DNA of 64,000 nt, from assembly GCF_009388985.1 (NCBI RefSeq), contig NZ_CP036422.1, forward strand, positions 393,501 through 457,500, read 5' to 3'. Position 1 is the stretch's first letter. The number at the start of each line of letters is the position of its first letter. Below are positions 17,093 through 26,392 of the stretch, one piece after another. This DNA is from Halioglobus maricola. GTDB lineage: Bacteria; Pseudomonadota; Gammaproteobacteria; Pseudomonadales; Halieaceae. A program made the translations under genes and the position numbers. The notes beneath the pieces were generated by a model. The model was given only the letters and a program-made list of their open reading frames with translations. It did no database searches and was not told where the DNA came from.

Positions 17093-18898
17093 CTAATCTG
17101 CGTTCAACGAGATGTCGCCAATCTCGGCAGCGGCCTCTCGAATCGCCTGCCACCCGTGGAGTGCCAGTGCAAAGCCAGCGCAGTATTCGCGCAAGCGATT
17201 CAGTAGTTGGTCGGTCGAAATGTTCTCACTGAAGTCAGCCAGCGAAGCCGGTGTCTGCATCGCAGTGGCAATGTTGTTTGCACTTTGCTGAAGCCAGTCC
17301 TGCCATGCCGGATCCCGGATCGTGCCATCCTGAAGAATGCCCGCTAGCCGGGCGAGTTCGCTCCCCTGGCCTTCAGCGACTTCCTTGCGATAAAGAGTGA
17401 GCAGGCTGCGATCGTCGGTGCTGGCCAGTTCATCCGCGAGTGCGGCGAGGGTGGCGAGTCGCGTTTCGGCGGAGATACCCGACTCATAGTGGGTTCTGTC
17501 GGTGATGTACTTGTTGATGTTGACCTTGCCTTTGCCACTGAGGGCCGGGGGCGCGGTATTTCCAGTGCGGGCCTCGAGTGGTAGGTGGGGAACGCTCCAG
17601 TCGTAGTCGAGAACGGCAGCGCCAGGGTGCAGGTATTCGGTCATGGCGCCGAAGAGATAGTCCTCACCACGGTGAACAGGAAAATAAGGCGGCAGTAGTT
17701 GTGTATTGTCCAGACCTGTCATCTGCGAGATCACCGACATCTTGGTAAAGAGCGGCCTGGGCTGTCCCATCCAATAGTGGCGCGAAGCATGCGCTCCTTC
17801 AGTGCCTCCGGCGTAATTCTGTAGGCGTTTGGTTGACACCGGATCGAGGGTATATATCCAGTTCGTATCGCTGGTGCCGGGGTCCCCCATGCTGCCGGTC
17901 TGGGTTACCAGGACTGGCGATTCGGAAGACCAGAGGCTGAGATAAGCTGAATTTGCGCCCGCCAGGTCGGAGGGGGTGACCGGTTTGCCGTTGAGTTTTT
18001 GGATCGCCTGGCCAATGTTCAGGCCTAGACACTGAGCGTGGCCGCTGAGTGGGTCAAAATCAGCCCGGCTGGTCCGGCCGAGCATCTCCTGCTGATTGGC
18101 GTAGAAGTCGACTTGCCGAGGGGTGTGACCGAATTGGATGCCATCAGTCTTGTATGGCGCCTGGACCGCGGCACAGATTACATCATCGTCCATGATGATG
18201 GCTCTGCGCCCGCTGGAGAGCAGCAGGCATAGATTGCGAGCCAGGCCATAGGACTTTTCGGTGGCCCATTTATCCCGGCCGATCAGAAACCGAATAGCTT
18301 CCTCATGCTGGGGCTGGGCATTGATGAGAGTAGTCATCAGTTGCCGGGCCTCATCTTGGCCGACATAGTGCATGTCTCGAGGGCAGGTGAAATTGAAATT
18401 TTCTACCGCTTCGCGGTTTTGTCTTGCGTTCTCCGGGTCGCGGGAGTCGTCAATCAGGTAGAGGGCTTCGTGGCGCGCCAGATTGCCCGCGTGAAGCATG
18501 GACTCCAGCAGCCTCTTTACCGCGGCGGGACGATCGCATGTGATCACGAACGCACGAACGGGTGGCAAATCTACCGCTGGTGCGGCAGGAGCGTTGAGGC
18601 GTTCGCATACTGCTTCAGCACTAATCAGGAGTCCGGCATTTTGCAGCATGCTGAATACGTTCATTACGTCGGCTTGCTGGCCCTGCAATTCGGGTATTGC
18701 CTGAGTCATTATTTCAGCATGCTGCTCAAGGGTGCGAAATTCACGGCACATCAGCATGGACTGGGCGACCGGCGGCGCCACCATCAATTGGCCATCCCCG
18801 TGTCGGTCTATCAGCAGTACGGCGCCGTTTTGCATGTCCACAGCTTCACATTCAGCGAAAGCATATAGGCCGGAGGCGGACGGTGATTGGTCGGTCAT
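17093..18898 (-). CDS. Glycosyltransferase-like protein with N-terminal PqqD/RRE-like domain
   Basis: A 601-residue protein. Residues about 10-98 have the layout of PqqD-type peptide-recognition domains: a short strand hairpin with NGAVLLIDRHGDGQLMVAPP, then helices ending FSMLQNAGLLISAEAV, the usual 'fL-x-aGLl' close. From about 113 it resembles a GT-A enzyme: RAFVITCDRPAAVKRLLES, LYLIDDSRDPENARQN, and a metal site RRAIIMDDDV with DDD at 237-239. A later HRGEDYLFGAMTEY segment (about 409-422) may hold the catalytic acid. The C-terminal 130 residues are helical. It is first in the minus-strand run and starts 70 bases past pdxA. The GT fold is fairly sure; the RRE-like reading is a pattern judgement, and no precursor peptide is visible. 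Confidence 0.5.
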   Translation of the reverse strand: MTDQSPSASGLYAFAECEAVDMQNGAVLLIDRHGDGQLMVAPPVAQSMLMCREFRTLEQHAEIMTQAIPELQGQQADVMNVFSMLQNAGLLISAEAVCERLNAPAAPAVDLPPVRAFVITCDRPAAVKRLLESMLHAGNLARHEALYLIDDSRDPENARQNREAVENFNFTCPRDMHYVGQDEARQLMTTLINAQPQHEEAIRFLIGRDKWATEKSYGLARNLCLLLSSGRRAIIMDDDVICAAVQAPYKTDGIQFGHTPRQVDFYANQQEMLGRTSRADFDPLSGHAQCLGLNIGQAIQKLNGKPVTPSDLAGANSAYLSLWSSESPVLVTQTGSMGDPGTSDTNWIYTLDPVSTKRLQNYAGGTEGAHASRHYWMGQPRPLFTKMSVISQMTGLDNTQLLPPYFPVHRGEDYLFGAMTEYLHPGAAVLDYDWSVPHLPLEARTGNTAPPALSGKGKVNINKYITDRTHYESGISAETRLATLAALADELASTDDRSLLTLYRKEVAEGQGSELARLAGILQDGTIRDPAWQDWLQQSANNIATAMQTPASLADFSENISTDQLLNRLREYCAGFALALHGWQAIREAAAEIGDISLNAD

Positions 18899-18968
18899 GA
18901 GGGGCTCATTACTGGGTGCTGGAAAAGCACAATTTTAGGGGGGCTGACCGGGGGTGTAAACCGCGGGT

Positions 18969-19964
18969 CTAGCTCTGATGGGTTGTGGCTGCAAGCATAT
19001 TCGCGGCCATATGTATGGCTGCCTGCAGGCTGCCTGGGTCTGCTTTGCCGGTGCCTGCGAGGTCGAGTGCCGTGCCGTGGTCTACCGAAGTGCGGGTGAC
19101 TGGCAATCCCAGGGTGATATTTACTGCCTGGCCGAATCCGGCATACTTGAGCGTGGGTAGGCCCTGATCGTGGTACATCGCCAGCACAGCGTCGCAATTC
19201 TCCAGTACTTTGGGATTGAAGGCGGTATCCGCCGGCAGGGGGCCGAGCAGCTGCATACCGCCGCTGCGCAACTTTTCCAGCTCTGGAATGATCACATCGA
19301 TCTCCTCTCGGCCCATATGCCCGCCTTCGCCAGCGTGTGGATTCAGTCCGAGCACCGCTATTCTTGGCTCGGCAATAGAGAATTTCTGTTTCAGGTCTGT
19401 ATCTAGAATCCTGAGCGTTTCCTCCAGCAGAGGCCCTGTAATCGCTTCCGGCACATCCCGCAGCGGCAAATGAGTTGTCGCCAGCGCCACCCGCAGCTCT
19501 CGACTGGCCAGCATCATCACAACTCGATCCGTACCCGTGGTTTCAGCTAGTAGTTCTGTATGGCCGGAGAAAGCGACCCCGGCATCATTAATTACAGACT
19601 TCTGTACCGGCGCGGTCACCATGGCGTTGCAGTCGCCCGCGAGGCAGGCATCCACCGCTTGATGCAGTGTTTCCAGTACATAGTGTGCGTTGGCAGGGTT
19701 GAGTTCGCCCGCAACCGCGGGGCAGGCCATGGCGATGGGGTGTACCATGAGCGAGCCCGGGGTCGAGGCCCGGGCAGGGCGATCGGGGTCGAAGTTCTCA
19801 AGCTGGATATCCAGCCCTAGCACTGCGGCGCGCGCGATCAGTAACTCAGGGTCACAAAACGCCACCAATTCCGCGTCCCAGGCCTGCTGAGCAATGGCCA
19901 GGGTAATGTCCGGGCCAATGCCGGCAGGTTCGCCGGGGGTGATGGCAATCCGCGGAATCGTCAC
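18969..19964 (-). CDS. pdxA: 4-hydroxythreonine-4-phosphate dehydrogenase
   Basis: PdxA oxidises 4-phosphohydroxy-L-threonine with NAD(P); the product decarboxylates and is joined to deoxyxylulose phosphate by PdxJ to give pyridoxine phosphate. The 331-residue length is normal. The start [14 protein letters not shown] (about 6-19) is the family signature. Metal-site histidines are in SGHTELLAE (about residue 137), [11 protein letters not shown] (about 210) and [11 protein letters not shown] (about 266). Its ATG overlaps the surA stop by 4 bases, giving the common lptD-surA-pdxA order. Downstream, where rsmA and apaG normally follow, the sequence goes straight into the glycan island. Confidence 0.95.
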   Translation of the reverse strand: MTIPRIAITPGEPAGIGPDITLAIAQQAWDAELVAFCDPELLIARAAVLGLDIQLENFDPDRPARASTPGSLMVHPIAMACPAVAGELNPANAHYVLETLHQAVDACLAGDCNAMVTAPVQKSVINDAGVAFSGHTELLAETTGTDRVVMMLASRELRVALATTHLPLRDVPEAITGPLLEETLRILDTDLKQKFSIAEPRIAVLGLNPHAGEGGHMGREEIDVIIPELEKLRSGGMQLLGPLPADTAFNPKVLENCDAVLAMYHDQGLPTLKYAGFGQAVNITLGLPVTRTSVDHGTALDLAGTGKADPGSLQAAIHMAANMLAATTHQS

Positions 19965-21241
19965 TTGATATCGACAAAAGCCTCGTCGCGAATCTGGCGC
20001 AACCAGGCATCCAGTTCTTCCTGGTACTTGCGGTTGTGCAGGAAATTCGTCGCGCGATTGCGAACGGCCTTGCTGGTCATGTCTTCATCTCGGCGATCTT
20101 CAACCTCGATGATGTGCCAGCCAAACTGGCTGCGCACGGGGCTGGAGATGTCGCCGATGGCGGTGATATTCATTTCATTCTCGAATTCCGCCACCATCTG
20201 GCCGGGGCTGGTCCAGCCGAGTTCGCCGCCTTCCTGTGCTGAACCGATGTCCTCGGAGTATTCTTTTGCCAACTCGGCGAAATCTTCGCCGGATTCGGCG
20301 CGTGATTTGAGGTCGCTGACGAGTTCGCGGGCCTCGTCGTCGGTCATGATTTCAGAAGGTTTAACCAGAATATGGCGGGCTTTGGTCTGGGCTACCATCA
20401 TCTGATCGGCGCCGCGATTGTCGGCCATGTAGATCAGGTGGAAACCGCTGTCAGAGCGAATGGGCTCCGATGTCTCGCCTTTCGCCAGACCGGGCGCGGT
20501 ATCGGCAAAGAGCGAGGGCAAGTCTTCCAGCGATCGCCAACCGAGGTTGCCGCCGCTGAACTTATAGGGCCCCGGGGCGCTGACAGCCTTATCAAAGGCA
20601 GTACCGGCGCGGATGCTCGCCAGGACCTTTTCGACATAGGCTTCCACTTTGGCCGTTTCTTCAGCAGAAGCGTCGGGGGATATCGCTAATAGTGCGTGCA
20701 GAATCTGGTACTCGGGCTGGGTCAGTTTCTGACCTTCCTCCGTCTCCAGGAAATTATCGACCTCCTGGTCCGTGATCTCGATGCGCTGATTCACATTGCC
20801 CTGTTGGACCCGGGAAATAATCATCTCTTTGCGCACTTGTTCGCGCAGGGCGGCATAGGACTGGCCCTGTGACTCCAGCACTCCCAGGAATTGCTCGATG
20901 GAAAGGCCGTTCTGGGAGGCGATCCGCTGCACTGCGGCATTGAGCTGGGCGTCAGAAATACGCACACCTACGCGTGCGCCCTTCTGCACCTGAATGCTCT
21001 CGAGAATCAATCGGTCCAGGGTATCACGGACGAGAACATCCTCAGGTGGTGCTTCGATGCCCTGGGCTGCCATACCGTTCTTCGTATCGGCGATACGCTC
21101 GCGCAACTCGCTGGCCATGATGACATCGTCATCGACAATGGCGACCACTTGATCCAGCATCTGTGTCTCTGCCTGTAGGGACGCCGCGCCCAGGGTAAGG
21201 GCGGCAAAAATTGTGCCCCGCAGGATGTTTCTAATATTCAC
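19961..21241 (-). CDS. surA: Periplasmic chaperone and peptidyl-prolyl isomerase SurA
   Basis: SurA escorts unfolded outer-membrane proteins, including LptD, to the BAM complex. The 426 residues start with a signal peptide ending ASLQA before ETQ (about residue 24). An N-terminal chaperone domain follows ([17 protein letters not shown] and helices to about 165), then two parvulin domains: about 175-275 (ILHALLAIS to GFHLIYMAD) and 288-387 ([11 protein letters not shown] to GWHIIEVED), and a C-terminal helix that packs on the chaperone domain. The ATG overlaps the lptD end by 11 bases, so synthesis of the chaperone and its client is probably coupled. Confidence 0.96.
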   Translation of the reverse strand: MNIRNILRGTIFAALTLGAASLQAETQMLDQVVAIVDDDVIMASELRERIADTKNGMAAQGIEAPPEDVLVRDTLDRLILESIQVQKGARVGVRISDAQLNAAVQRIASQNGLSIEQFLGVLESQGQSYAALREQVRKEMIISRVQQGNVNQRIEITDQEVDNFLETEEGQKLTQPEYQILHALLAISPDASAEETAKVEAYVEKVLASIRAGTAFDKAVSAPGPYKFSGGNLGWRSLEDLPSLFADTAPGLAKGETSEPIRSDSGFHLIYMADNRGADQMMVAQTKARHILVKPSEIMTDDEARELVSDLKSRAESGEDFAELAKEYSEDIGSAQEGGELGWTSPGQMVAEFENEMNITAIGDISSPVRSQFGWHIIEVEDRRDEDMTSKAVRNRATNFLHNRKYQEELDAWLRQIRDEAFVDIK

Positions 21242-23675
21242 TGTCGGTAAAACCTCGAATCATATCTTTCATGATGCTACTAGCTCGGCTGCCGAAGCCG
21301 CCCATACCCTTGAGTACGATCTGAAATTGGGTGGAATGTTCCCGAGTGAGGGTCGGGTCGTCGAAATCGGTAGTACTCTGGCCGCCGTCTGTGTCGTAGT
21401 AGCGCAGATGCAACAAGCGCATCGTCCAGCAGCAGCTATCATATTCCACTCCGAACATATCTTCCACGCTGGTATTGGCCTCCACCGAGTAGTTCACCGC
21501 AGCGAAAACCCGCCAGTTGCGGCCGGCGGGCATATAGACGGAGAAGTGCGCCTGCTCGGTAGGGGTTGTATTGGAGGTGGTGGTTAGTGGGCGGCGATAA
21601 GAATAGCCGATGTTATAGAGGCCCGCTGCACCGCGATCATAGCTGGTCTGGAAGCTGCCGGAGTTCATTTTGTCGGTGTAGGGGTCCCAGATCAGGCTGG
21701 TGCGCAGGCTGAGCCGCTCATTGGGATAGAACGTCAGCTCGCCGGCTAGCTCTGAACCGCCGGTTTCCAGTGGCTCTTCAGTCGGGTCCAGCCGCACCTC
21801 GCGATCGCGGAAGTAGAATATCTGGCCAATGCTGGCGCTGAACTCCTCGCGGCCGTCGTTTTCATCAATGAAGCGGGTGGTCAGGCCCATGGAGAGCTGG
21901 TTGGCGTCGTCGATACGGTCGCGGCCCGAGAAGCGTGTGCCGCGGAATAGTTGGTTGTAGCTGAAGGTCAGCTCGGCGCTGTCAAAGTCGGGCTGGTCGG
22001 TCTGATCGTCGTAGCCGCTATAGAGGTAGTAGAGCCTGGGTTCCAGGGTTTGCAGCAGGCCGCGGCCGGCGAACGAGGTACTGCGGTCGAAATACAGGCC
22101 ACCGTCAATCGTGGTGGTCGCCGCACCGGCGGTCGGGTTGTTGTCCTCGTACTCAAAGTGCTCGTTAAGATCGTAGTGCAGATAGCGATATTTGGCGCTG
22201 GTGTTGAGAAAACCGTACTGCCATTGCATGGGGTAGCTCGCACCCGCTTCGGTATACAGGCGATTGCCGGTAACCCGGTCGTCGTCAGTATCGAAGGTTG
22301 AGTACTGGGCCAGCAGGATAGGGTCGAATTTGAATGGCTCGCCGCTGGGGCGGTAGCGGCCGGTAATCTGGGGCAGCTTTTTGTAGTCGTTGTTCAGGTC
22401 GTCCGCCAGGCTCTGGAACTGCTGCAATTCGAGGTTCGCCATCCATTTGTCACCCAGGTAGTCCAGGGTGCCAAGTTGTAACAGGGCGGTGCGGCGCTTG
22501 GAGTCCAGGCTGGATGTCTCCAGGTCCTTCATGTAGTTGACGTCGCTGGCGCGGCTGTAGTCCACCCGCGAGCGCCAGCGCTGGTCGAACAGGCCGTTGT
22601 GTTTGACCACGCCCAGCCAGCGGTCGTGATTGCGCTCTTCCGGGTATTCGTCTTCATAGCGCTTGTCGTCGTTCATCCACGCGCCGCCCACGGTCCAGGC
22701 ACCGATCAAGGGGTTCAGATAGCGCGCCTTTGCCTCGTGATTGATACCGCGCTCCTGGATAAAACGCGGGGAGTACAGCAGGTCGTAGTCTGGTGCGAGA
22801 TTGAAGTAGACGGGTACCGACACGTCGAGGCCGCCCTTGGTGTCGCTGCCAATATCGGGCCACATAAAACCGGTCCTGCGGCGATCATCCAGCGGGAACT
22901 GCATCCATGGACTGTAGAAGATGGGTACCCCGGCAACGTCTATACGCGCTCCGTGAGCCACGCCCAGTCCTTCCTCGGTATCGAGTTCGAGATTCTCGGC
23001 GCGGATTTTCCAGTCTTCTTCCCCCGGGGGGCAAAATGACAGTTGGCCGTTGTGGACGTGAAGGATGCCGTCCGCATCGCGTTCGATTTCTTCTGCCTGT
23101 CCTTGCAGCCGCTGCTGGTGCAGGACGTAGTCGCTGTACTGGAGTTTGGCTTCGCCCGTATCTGAATCTACCCACGCTTGCTGTGCGCGTAGCAGGAGCC
23201 CCGGTTCGCGCAGTGTGATGCCGCCCTGCAATTCGGCGGTGTTCTCTCCACGGTTCAGAATAGCGCTCTCCGCGCTCAAGTGGCGATACCCCTGCTTCAC
23301 ATTGACCCCGTCTGACAGGGTGATCGTGTTGCCTTGCAGTTGGGTACTTCCGGCGGTGGCGTGAATATCTTCGAGGTCGGGCGATTTGCTGCGGTCCAGG
23401 TGTCCCAATGGGTCGACGTAACTGCCGTCACAGCGAAGACACTGGTCGTCGACCTGTTCCTTGGGTACCTGGCGGCGGTGCAGCCAGTCGAGTCGGGCGG
23501 GGCTCGCTTCGGGATCGAGCTTGCACTCGGCCAGTTCACCCTCGGTATTGGCCTCACAGACCCAGCCGCTGTTATCCTGTGCACTGGAAGACGCGCTGTG
23601 GCCGAGAGCAAATAGCAGCACAGCCAGGCTGATCGGTCGTTTTCGTGTGTTGGGCCGGGCGGGGCTGTTGGTCAT
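21231..23675 (-). CDS. lptD: LPS-assembly protein LptD
   Basis: LptD forms the outer-membrane beta-barrel that, with LptE, inserts LPS into the outer leaflet. The 814-residue length is typical. It has a signal peptide to about residue 32, an OstA/LptA-like beta-jellyroll at about 95-235 (LQGNTITLSDGVNVKQGYRH), then barrel strands rich in alternating aromatic and polar residues. Cysteines near the N-terminus (WVCEAN, AECKL, QCLRCDG) and the adjacent pair YDSCCWTMR near residue 749 fit the disulfides that link jellyroll and barrel, though the N-terminal Cys number is higher than the usual two. It is divergent from amgK and heads the lptD-surA-pdxA operon. Confidence 0.96.
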   Translation of the reverse strand: MTNSPARPNTRKRPISLAVLLFALGHSASSSAQDNSGWVCEANTEGELAECKLDPEASPARLDWLHRRQVPKEQVDDQCLRCDGSYVDPLGHLDRSKSPDLEDIHATAGSTQLQGNTITLSDGVNVKQGYRHLSAESAILNRGENTAELQGGITLREPGLLLRAQQAWVDSDTGEAKLQYSDYVLHQQRLQGQAEEIERDADGILHVHNGQLSFCPPGEEDWKIRAENLELDTEEGLGVAHGARIDVAGVPIFYSPWMQFPLDDRRRTGFMWPDIGSDTKGGLDVSVPVYFNLAPDYDLLYSPRFIQERGINHEAKARYLNPLIGAWTVGGAWMNDDKRYEDEYPEERNHDRWLGVVKHNGLFDQRWRSRVDYSRASDVNYMKDLETSSLDSKRRTALLQLGTLDYLGDKWMANLELQQFQSLADDLNNDYKKLPQITGRYRPSGEPFKFDPILLAQYSTFDTDDDRVTGNRLYTEAGASYPMQWQYGFLNTSAKYRYLHYDLNEHFEYEDNNPTAGAATTTIDGGLYFDRSTSFAGRGLLQTLEPRLYYLYSGYDDQTDQPDFDSAELTFSYNQLFRGTRFSGRDRIDDANQLSMGLTTRFIDENDGREEFSASIGQIFYFRDREVRLDPTEEPLETGGSELAGELTFYPNERLSLRTSLIWDPYTDKMNSGSFQTSYDRGAAGLYNIGYSYRRPLTTTSNTTPTEQAHFSVYMPAGRNWRVFAAVNYSVEANTSVEDMFGVEYDSCCWTMRLLHLRYYDTDGGQSTTDFDDPTLTREHSTQFQIVLKGMGGFGSRASSIMKDMIRGFTDSEY

Positions 23676-23773
23676 TTGTTATCGGTCTGGGTCGGACGTT
23701 GAATCAAGGGCGAATTCTAAAGCATCCCCTGCCGCTTGTCCGGCAAAAATATATGTGTGGAGACATCCTTAAT

Positions 23774-24793
23774 ATGCGGCCAACGCCGACCGATCTGGAA
23801 CCCTGGGCCCGCAATGTCCTCACTCAGCGTGAAACTGGCAGCACCCTGTCGCCACTGACCGGCGATGCGAGTTCGCGCCGGTATTTTCGGCTGAGTATAG
23901 CGGGCGACACCTACATTCTTGTGGACGCACCGCCAGCCACCGAGAAAAACCGGGAATTTGTCCAGGTGCAGCGGTTGTTGGCCGAGGCTGGCATCCGCGT
24001 CCCTGCCATCCTGGGGGTGGATTTTGAGCGCGGGTATATGCTGCTCGATGACCTCGGGGATCGTCTGCTGCTGCCGGAGCTCGACGACGCGAGCGTCGAA
24101 GTTTGCTATGCGAGGGCGTTTGGTTTGCTGCACAAGCTGGCGGCTATCTCGCCCCTGGATGCCGCCTGGCCGCGCTATGACCTTGCCTTGTTGACGGAGG
24201 AGCTGAGCCGCTTCCCTGCATGGTTTGTCGACAAACTGCTCGGTATCGCGGAGCCGCCTGCGAGTTGGCGCGCACTGGAATCCCTGTTGTTGGAAAGTGC
24301 TCTGGAGCAGCCTGAGGTGTTGGTCCATCGCGATTTTCACAGCCGAAACCTCATGCCCCAGACCGATGGCGAACTGGCTTTGATCGATTTCCAGGATGCC
24401 GTGACAGGGCCGGTCAGTTACGACCTGGTCTCCCTGCTGCGCGATTGTTACATACGCTGGCCCAGCGAGAGGGTGGAGGCCTGGGCGCTGCGCTACCTCG
24501 GCGAGGCGCAGGCGCTCGGCAGCCTCACAGACGTCAGCGATGCGCAGTTCATGCGCTGGTTTGACCTGATGGGCCTCGAGCGCCATATCAAGGTTCTGGG
24601 CACCTTTGCCCGCCTCTACCTGCGTGATGGCAAGCAGGCCTATCTGGCTGACATGCCTCTGGTGCTCAACTATGTGACGGAGATGTTGGCGAAATACAGC
24701 GCAGAGTCCACAGCGGTCGCCGCGGCAGCCGAGTGGTTTGAGAGTGAGCTGATGACGGCTGTTCGGCGTCAGCCCTGGGGGGGCTCGGTATGA
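23774..24793 (+). CDS. amgK: N-acetylmuramate/N-acetylglucosamine kinase AmgK
   Basis: AmgK phosphorylates the anomeric position of MurNAc (or GlcNAc) in the cell-wall recycling route that bypasses de novo UDP-MurNAc synthesis. The 339-residue protein has the aminoglycoside phosphotransferase fold: GDASSRRYFRL (about 30-40), catalytic loop VHRDFHSRNLM (about 186-196) and metal-binding LIDFQDAVTG (about 205-214). The ATG at 23774, with GGAG 12 bases before it, is preferred to an upstream start that would run antisense into the lptD leader. Divergent from lptD and overlapping murU by 4 bases, as in Pseudomonas. Confidence 0.92.
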   Translation: MRPTPTDLEPWARNVLTQRETGSTLSPLTGDASSRRYFRLSIAGDTYILVDAPPATEKNREFVQVQRLLAEAGIRVPAILGVDFERGYMLLDDLGDRLLLPELDDASVEVCYARAFGLLHKLAAISPLDAAWPRYDLALLTEELSRFPAWFVDKLLGIAEPPASWRALESLLLESALEQPEVLVHRDFHSRNLMPQTDGELALIDFQDAVTGPVSYDLVSLLRDCYIRWPSERVEAWALRYLGEAQALGSLTDVSDAQFMRWFDLMGLERHIKVLGTFARLYLRDGKQAYLADMPLVLNYVTEMLAKYSAESTAVAAAAEWFESELMTAVRRQPWGGSV

Positions 24794-25497
24794 AGGCGAT
24801 GATTCTGGCTGCAGGGTTTGGCGAGCGCATGAGGCCTCTTACCGAGCACACGCCCAAGCCCCTGTTACAGGTCGCGGGGGTGCCGTTGATGGAGTATCAC
24901 CTGCGGCGGCTGGCGGCGGCCGGATGTAACGAAATAGTGGTGAACGTCTCGCACCTCGCTGATCAGATCGAAACGTATTTTGGCGATGGTGACCGTTGGG
25001 GCGTCAACATAGCTTACTCCCATGAAGACGAGCCGCTGGAAACCGCAGGCGGAATTCAGCGCGCACTGCCCCTGCTGGGGGATGAAGCCTTCCTCGTGGT
25101 CAATGGCGATGTCTGGATCGACTATCCATTTGAGCAGCTTATCGACTACCAGCTCAAACCCTGGGAGCAGGCTCACCTGGTGATGGTGGACAACCCGCCG
25201 CAACATCCCCTGGGTGACTTTTGTCTCGATGTCGAGGGCCGTGTCAGCGAGCGCCCAGAGCCGCTCGCCGGATATACCTACGCGGGCCTGGCGATGTTTT
25301 CACCGGTATTTTTCGCCCACCTTCGCCCCGGCAAACTGGCGCTGCGACCGCTGCTGGACCAGGCCATTGCCGACGGCAGCCTTGGCGCACAATACTACGG
25401 CGGCGAGTGGGCGGATGTTGGCACACCGGAGCGCCTGAAAGAGCTCGATAAACAGGTGTCGAGCGGGGTGCGTTCCGTGCAGGAACAGGTAGAATAG
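24790..25497 (+). CDS. murU: N-acetylmuramate alpha-1-phosphate uridylyltransferase MurU
   Basis: MurU makes UDP-MurNAc from MurNAc-1-phosphate and UTP, completing the recycling step begun by AmgK. The 235 residues show the nucleotidyltransferase signature [18 protein letters not shown] with PKPLLQVAG (catalytic Lys about residue 23) and the metal-site [10 protein letters not shown] at about 101-110. The short form with a single domain matches MurU rather than RmlA or GlmU. Its ATG overlaps the amgK stop (ATGA). AnmK, which feeds the pathway, is encoded at 61287-62405 in this window. Confidence 0.92.
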   Translation: MKAMILAAGFGERMRPLTEHTPKPLLQVAGVPLMEYHLRRLAAAGCNEIVVNVSHLADQIETYFGDGDRWGVNIAYSHEDEPLETAGGIQRALPLLGDEAFLVVNGDVWIDYPFEQLIDYQLKPWEQAHLVMVDNPPQHPLGDFCLDVEGRVSERPEPLAGYTYAGLAMFSPVFFAHLRPGKLALRPLLDQAIADGSLGAQYYGGEWADVGTPERLKELDKQVSSGVRSVQEQVE

Positions 25498-25523
25498 CGC
25501 CACCAAAACGAGGACCCATTGCC

Positions 25524-26192
25524 ATGGCCGACTACCTGATCGCACCCTCCATTCTCTCTGCCGACTTTGCCCGCCTGGGCGAAGAGGTCGACAATGTGCT
25601 CGCCGCCGGCGCGGATGTCGTGCACTTCGACGTGATGGACAATCATTATGTGCCTAATCTCACGATCGGCCCGATGGTGTGCAAGGCCCTGCGCAACCAC
25701 GGTGTCACGGCGCCTGTCGACGTCCACCTGATGGTGCAGCCTGTGGATCGCCTGATCGGCGATTTCGCCGAGGCTGGCGCCAGCTACATCACATTCCATC
25801 CGGATGCCTCCACCCACGTCGATCGCTCGCTGCAAATGATCCGCGACGCGGGCTGCAAATCCGGCCTGGTGTTCAATCCTGCTATGGGCCTGGACGCACT
25901 GAAGTACGTGATGGATAAGGTGGACATGATCCTGTTGATGTCAGTCAATCCGGGGTTTGGGGGCCAGTCTTTCATTCCTGGCACCCTCGACAAGCTGCGT
26001 GAGGCACGCGCCATGATCGACGCCTCAGGTTACGACATTCGGCTGGAGATCGACGGCGGTGTGTCGGCGAAGAATATTCGAGAGATCGCGGCCGCGGGTG
26101 CGGATACCTTTGTGGCAGGATCTGCCATTTTTAACCAGCCTGATTACGCTGCGGTGATTGCCGAAATGCGAGCCGAACTGGCCAAGGCTTGA
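25524..26192 (+). CDS. rpe: Ribulose-phosphate 3-epimerase
   Basis: Rpe interconverts ribulose-5-phosphate and xylulose-5-phosphate in the pentose phosphate pathway, using a bound metal in a TIM barrel. The 222 residues include [17 protein letters not shown] at the start, the metal and catalytic residues in [18 protein letters not shown] (about 34-51), [20 protein letters not shown] (about 139-150), and [10 protein letters not shown] with the catalytic Asp near 176. It lies just upstream of the trp leader region; pentose phosphates feed PRPP, a substrate of TrpD. It ends about 25 bases before the predicted trp promoter. Confidence 0.95.
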   Translation: MADYLIAPSILSADFARLGEEVDNVLAAGADVVHFDVMDNHYVPNLTIGPMVCKALRNHGVTAPVDVHLMVQPVDRLIGDFAEAGASYITFHPDASTHVDRSLQMIRDAGCKSGLVFNPAMGLDALKYVMDKVDMILLMSVNPGFGGQSFIPGTLDKLREARAMIDASGYDIRLEIDGGVSAKNIREIAAAGADTFVAGSAIFNQPDYAAVIAEMRAELAKA

Positions 26193-26216
26193 TACTGGGG
26201 CTTGTCGGCCGGGCGG

Positions 26217-26244
26217 TTGCGATCAATAAACGGCCATGTACAAT
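26217..26244 (+). promoter_or_regulatory. Predicted promoter of the trp operon
   Basis: A -35-like TTGCGA (26217-26222) and a -10-like TACAAT (26239-26244) are separated by 16 bases, with TG two bases before the -10 (extended -10). Transcription would begin near 26251, just before the leader peptide. No Trp repressor operator is evident by eye. Confidence 0.5.
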
Positions 26245-26271
26245 AGCCTCACCACTTATCCGGAGATAGCT

Positions 26272-26340
26272 GTGCAAACAGCAATGCGTAAAAGCATCGA
26301 CCTGCTGTCGATGCGCGAGGTCACCTGCTGGCGATGGTAG
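26272..26340 (+). CDS. trpL: trp operon leader peptide
   Basis: A 22-codon open frame starts at GTG 26272 with GGAG six bases before it (26262-26265). An internal ATG at 26284 would give 18 residues. The peptide ends CWRW followed by TAG: two Trp codons (26329-26331 and 26335-26337) right before the stop, the hallmark of a leader peptide that senses charged tRNA-Trp. It lies between the predicted promoter and trpE. An imperfect hairpin (GAGG 26317-26320 with CCTC 26347-26350; CTGGC 26328-26332 with GCCAG 26340-26344) encloses the Trp codons, like the 1:2 structure of attenuators. Confidence 0.75.
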   Translation: MQTAMRKSIDLLSMREVTCWRW

Positions 26341-26385
26341 CCAGGGCCTCCGTTCGACCCCTTTACGCACACTAATTCTCCGAGG
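26317..26385 (+). promoter_or_regulatory. trp attenuator-like leader structure
   Basis: The leader RNA can form the hairpin around the Trp codons (26317-26350). In addition CCTC (26347-26350) can pair with GAGG (26382-26385), which is the trpE ribosome site. TGCGTAAA (26285-26292), at the start of the leader peptide, is fully complementary to TTTACGCA (26362-26369). I see no GC-rich hairpin followed by a T-run before trpE, so classical transcription attenuation is not obvious, and control at the trpE ribosome site is an alternative. Confidence 0.45.
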
Positions 26386-26392
26386 AATCCCC

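Noticed and set aside
18899..18968. Terminator after pdxA or before the glycan genes
   Set aside because: GTGCT/AGCAC can form a small stem, but no T-run follows it in either direction.
23717..24586. 289-residue minus-strand open frame opposite amgK
   Set aside because: Antisense to amgK, whose kinase motifs are clear; the mirror protein has no recognisable features.
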